Below, in pieces: positions 62,942 through 64,000 of a stretch of DNA of 64,000 nucleotides. Source of the DNA: Lacrimispora sp. 210928-DFI.3.58 (GTDB lineage Bacteria > Bacillota > Clostridia > Lachnospirales > Lachnospiraceae); assembly GCF_020554865.1 (NCBI RefSeq), contig NZ_JAJCIC010000026.1:1-64000 (forward strand). The letters run 5' to 3'. Numbering within the stretch: position 1 is the first letter of the stretch; each line of letters starts with the position of its first letter. The position numbers were made by a program, and so were the translations under genes. The notes under the pieces are model-generated. The model was given only the letters and a program-made list of their open reading frames with translations. It did no database searches and was not told the origin of the DNA.

Positions 62942-63140
62942 GTTTTTATTTCCCTCTTTCTAAATCTGCCGCGTCCTCCATGGGACCGCGGTCATAAAAC
63001 CTGTCAATTGAATATTGTGGCACAACCATGGCCTAATGTCAAGATGCCGGGGCCTGGAGTTTCCCTATTTTGCTCCGGGATACCCGGCTGTTTTCATGAT
63101 AAACCTGCATGCGCCCGGCTGGCCAACGCGCTACCGCACC

Positions 63141-63208
63141 ATGAAAGTCTGGCGGGCGCACTTGGTATACCTGAATCAAGTGCCGCCTTACGGCGGCGGG
63201 ACTTTCAT
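63141..63208. repeat. Imperfect palindrome downstream of the Rpn-family gene
   Basis: ATGAAAGTC (63141-63149) and GACTTTCAT (63200-63208) form the outer arms, with inner CACTTG/CAAGTG and GCGGGCG/CCGCC pairs. It lies 5 bp after the gene's stop and may terminate its transcript or be the end of a mobile unit. The rest of the gap up to 62942 shows a GACCGCGGTC palindrome near 62985 and otherwise nothing clear. Confidence 0.55.
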
Positions 63209-63213
63209 AGTAA

Positions 63214-64000
63214 TTACAGCCCAAACTCGCGAAACAGCTTCTGTTGATAATCATTATCAGAAGCAGCCCTCACAATATCCTCTGTCCGGTTGCTGCTTGC
63301 CAGGAGTTCGATAAGGCGATTTAATCGCTGTATCCCCTCCTGCACTCCATCCTCAAATATCATCTGCCCAATCTGTGTCATGCGCATTTCCTCCTTTATC
63401 TTCTCGCGAAATCTCTCATCTATAATCTTATCGGTAAATGTCAGTATCCCCGACAATACCTGCAGGGTCTGGCTGCGCTCCTTCAGGCCTTTGGCCAGGC
63501 CCACGGCTGCTGTGATCAGTTTTCGCTTCTCTTCTGCTCCTTTTTGCGTCAGAGGCAGGATCATCAGCTCCACCAGTTCTTCCTCCGTAAGATCCGCCCC
63601 TACCTCAAGCTTCGCTTTGATCCTCCCGTAGATCTCCACGGAATCCAGATGGATCAAATAGGCTGGCTCCACCCGGATCACCATACTTCCCAGGTCATAC
63701 ACCAACTCCGCCGCCTCCACATCTGCCGTGTATATGACGATCATCTTCAGTTCTCTCAGCTCTTCCAGCTGCCGGCTCAGGGCGTAGCGCTTCATCACCC
63801 GCGCTATGTAATTGGCATACTTTACAAAGTTTTCTTTGCTGAACTTCGATTCATAATCCATCAGCGCCACCGAGCCGTCGCTTAACAAAAACAGGTTATC
63901 CAATCTCAGCTCGTTACTTTCCACCATCGGCAGATTTGTCGGCAGAAGCCCTGTAATGCGCAGATGGGGCAGGCCGAAGGGCCTCAGGCTCTTTCCTACC
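63214..64000 (-). CDS. Rpn-family recombination-promoting nuclease/putative transposase, 5' end outside window
   Basis: The frame is open to the window edge, so the start is missing. Visible sequence begins VGKSLRPFGLPHLRITGLLPTNLPMVESNELRLDNLFLLSDGSVALMDYESKFSKENFVKYANYIARVMKRY, the PD-(D/E)XK-type core (D-x-x-x-x-L-x-D-G ... DYES), then LIHLDSVEIYGRIKAKLEVGADLTEEELVELMILPL and a helical C-terminus (MTQIGQMIFEDGVQEGIQRLNRLIELL). Such Rpn/PDDEXK transposase-like genes are multicopy in Lachnospiraceae. A start at the internal ATG (63927) would remove nuclease sequence, so it is not chosen. Confidence 0.75.
   Translation of the reverse strand, partial: VGKSLRPFGLPHLRITGLLPTNLPMVESNELRLDNLFLLSDGSVALMDYESKFSKENFVKYANYIARVMKRYALSRQLEELRELKMIVIYTADVEAAELVYDLGSMVIRVEPAYLIHLDSVEIYGRIKAKLEVGADLTEEELVELMILPLTQKGAEEKRKLITAAVGLAKGLKERSQTLQVLSGILTFTDKIIDERFREKIKEEMRMTQIGQMIFEDGVQEGIQRLNRLIELLASSNRTEDIVRAASDNDYQQKLFREFGL

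Noticed and set aside
62942..63213. Zur box searched upstream of the COG0523 GTPase
   Set aside because: No AAATCGTAAT-type palindrome is present; only GACCGCGGTC near 62985, which does not match.

Overview
The window looks like the chromosome of a Gram-positive, spore-forming-lineage gut clostridium, most likely Lachnospiraceae (Clostridium cluster XIVa type). The grounds are a CIRCE-controlled hrcA-grpE-dnaK-dnaJ operon, a LoaP (NusG paralogue) antiterminator, an LCP protein, a CpsB/Wzz/BY-kinase trio, a SpoIID-type protein, 3D-domain secreted proteins, a Firmicutes-style nupNOPQ nucleoside ABC system, and strong AGGAGG ribosome binding sites. No rRNA, tRNA, CRISPR array or complete insertion sequence is visible.

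Region 1 (about 1-30.4 kb) is a large exopolysaccharide/capsule operon read right to left. Its proximal part (about 20-29 kb, GC-richer) holds the conserved machinery: PHP-type tyrosine phosphatase, Wzz, tyrosine kinase, LCP transferase, a small HTH protein, a secreted protein, a PglF-like 4,6-dehydratase, LoaP, a DegT aminotransferase and a PglC-like phosphoglycosyl transferase. The distal part (about 0.2-20 kb, clearly AT-richer) is a variable cassette. It carries six intact GT4 glycosyltransferases, one frameshifted GT4, one truncated GT2, two hexapeptide acyltransferases, Wzy, Wzx, Ugd, an ATP-grasp/HAD fusion, and an unusual group of three phosphotransfer-type proteins (thymidylate-kinase-like, APH-like, NTP_transf_5) with a 22-codon ORF among them. 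A truncated gmd ends it.

The operon appears to be switched by DNA inversion. Two 18-bp inverted repeats (29279-29296 and 29468-29485) flank a 171-bp segment that contains one good promoter, and a tyrosine recombinase gene abuts the right repeat. In the sequenced orientation the promoter points away from the operon (OFF). A G11 tract in the leader, a G9 tract in a glycosyltransferase gene, and LoaP with an intra-operon terminator suggest further layers of control.

Region 2 (30.4-34 kb) has an OGG-type DNA glycosylase, a type III toxin-antitoxin locus (two 53-nt RNA repeats with a covarying stem, terminator, ToxN-like toxin), a membrane-anchored unknown, and an rmlD-like gene broken by one in-frame stop. 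Region 3 (34-39 kb) is the heat-shock operon. Region 4 (39-44.7 kb) has a 225-bp palindrome, two 3D-domain secreted proteins, a long SpoIID-like protein, 6S RNA, and a DUF3800 gene behind a short terminated RNA. Region 5 (44.7-55.9 kb) is one nucleoside uptake and salvage operon (nupNOPQ-like, GntR regulator, deoD, nucleoside hydrolase, deoB, deoC, cdd, pdp) with a palindromic operator at its promoter. Region 6 (56-64 kb) has YbaK, a DUF362 protein, an alpha/beta hydrolase, a DEAD-box helicase, two CobW/COG0523-type GTPases (one with a long His/Cys repeat) and a partial Rpn-family nuclease gene running off the window.
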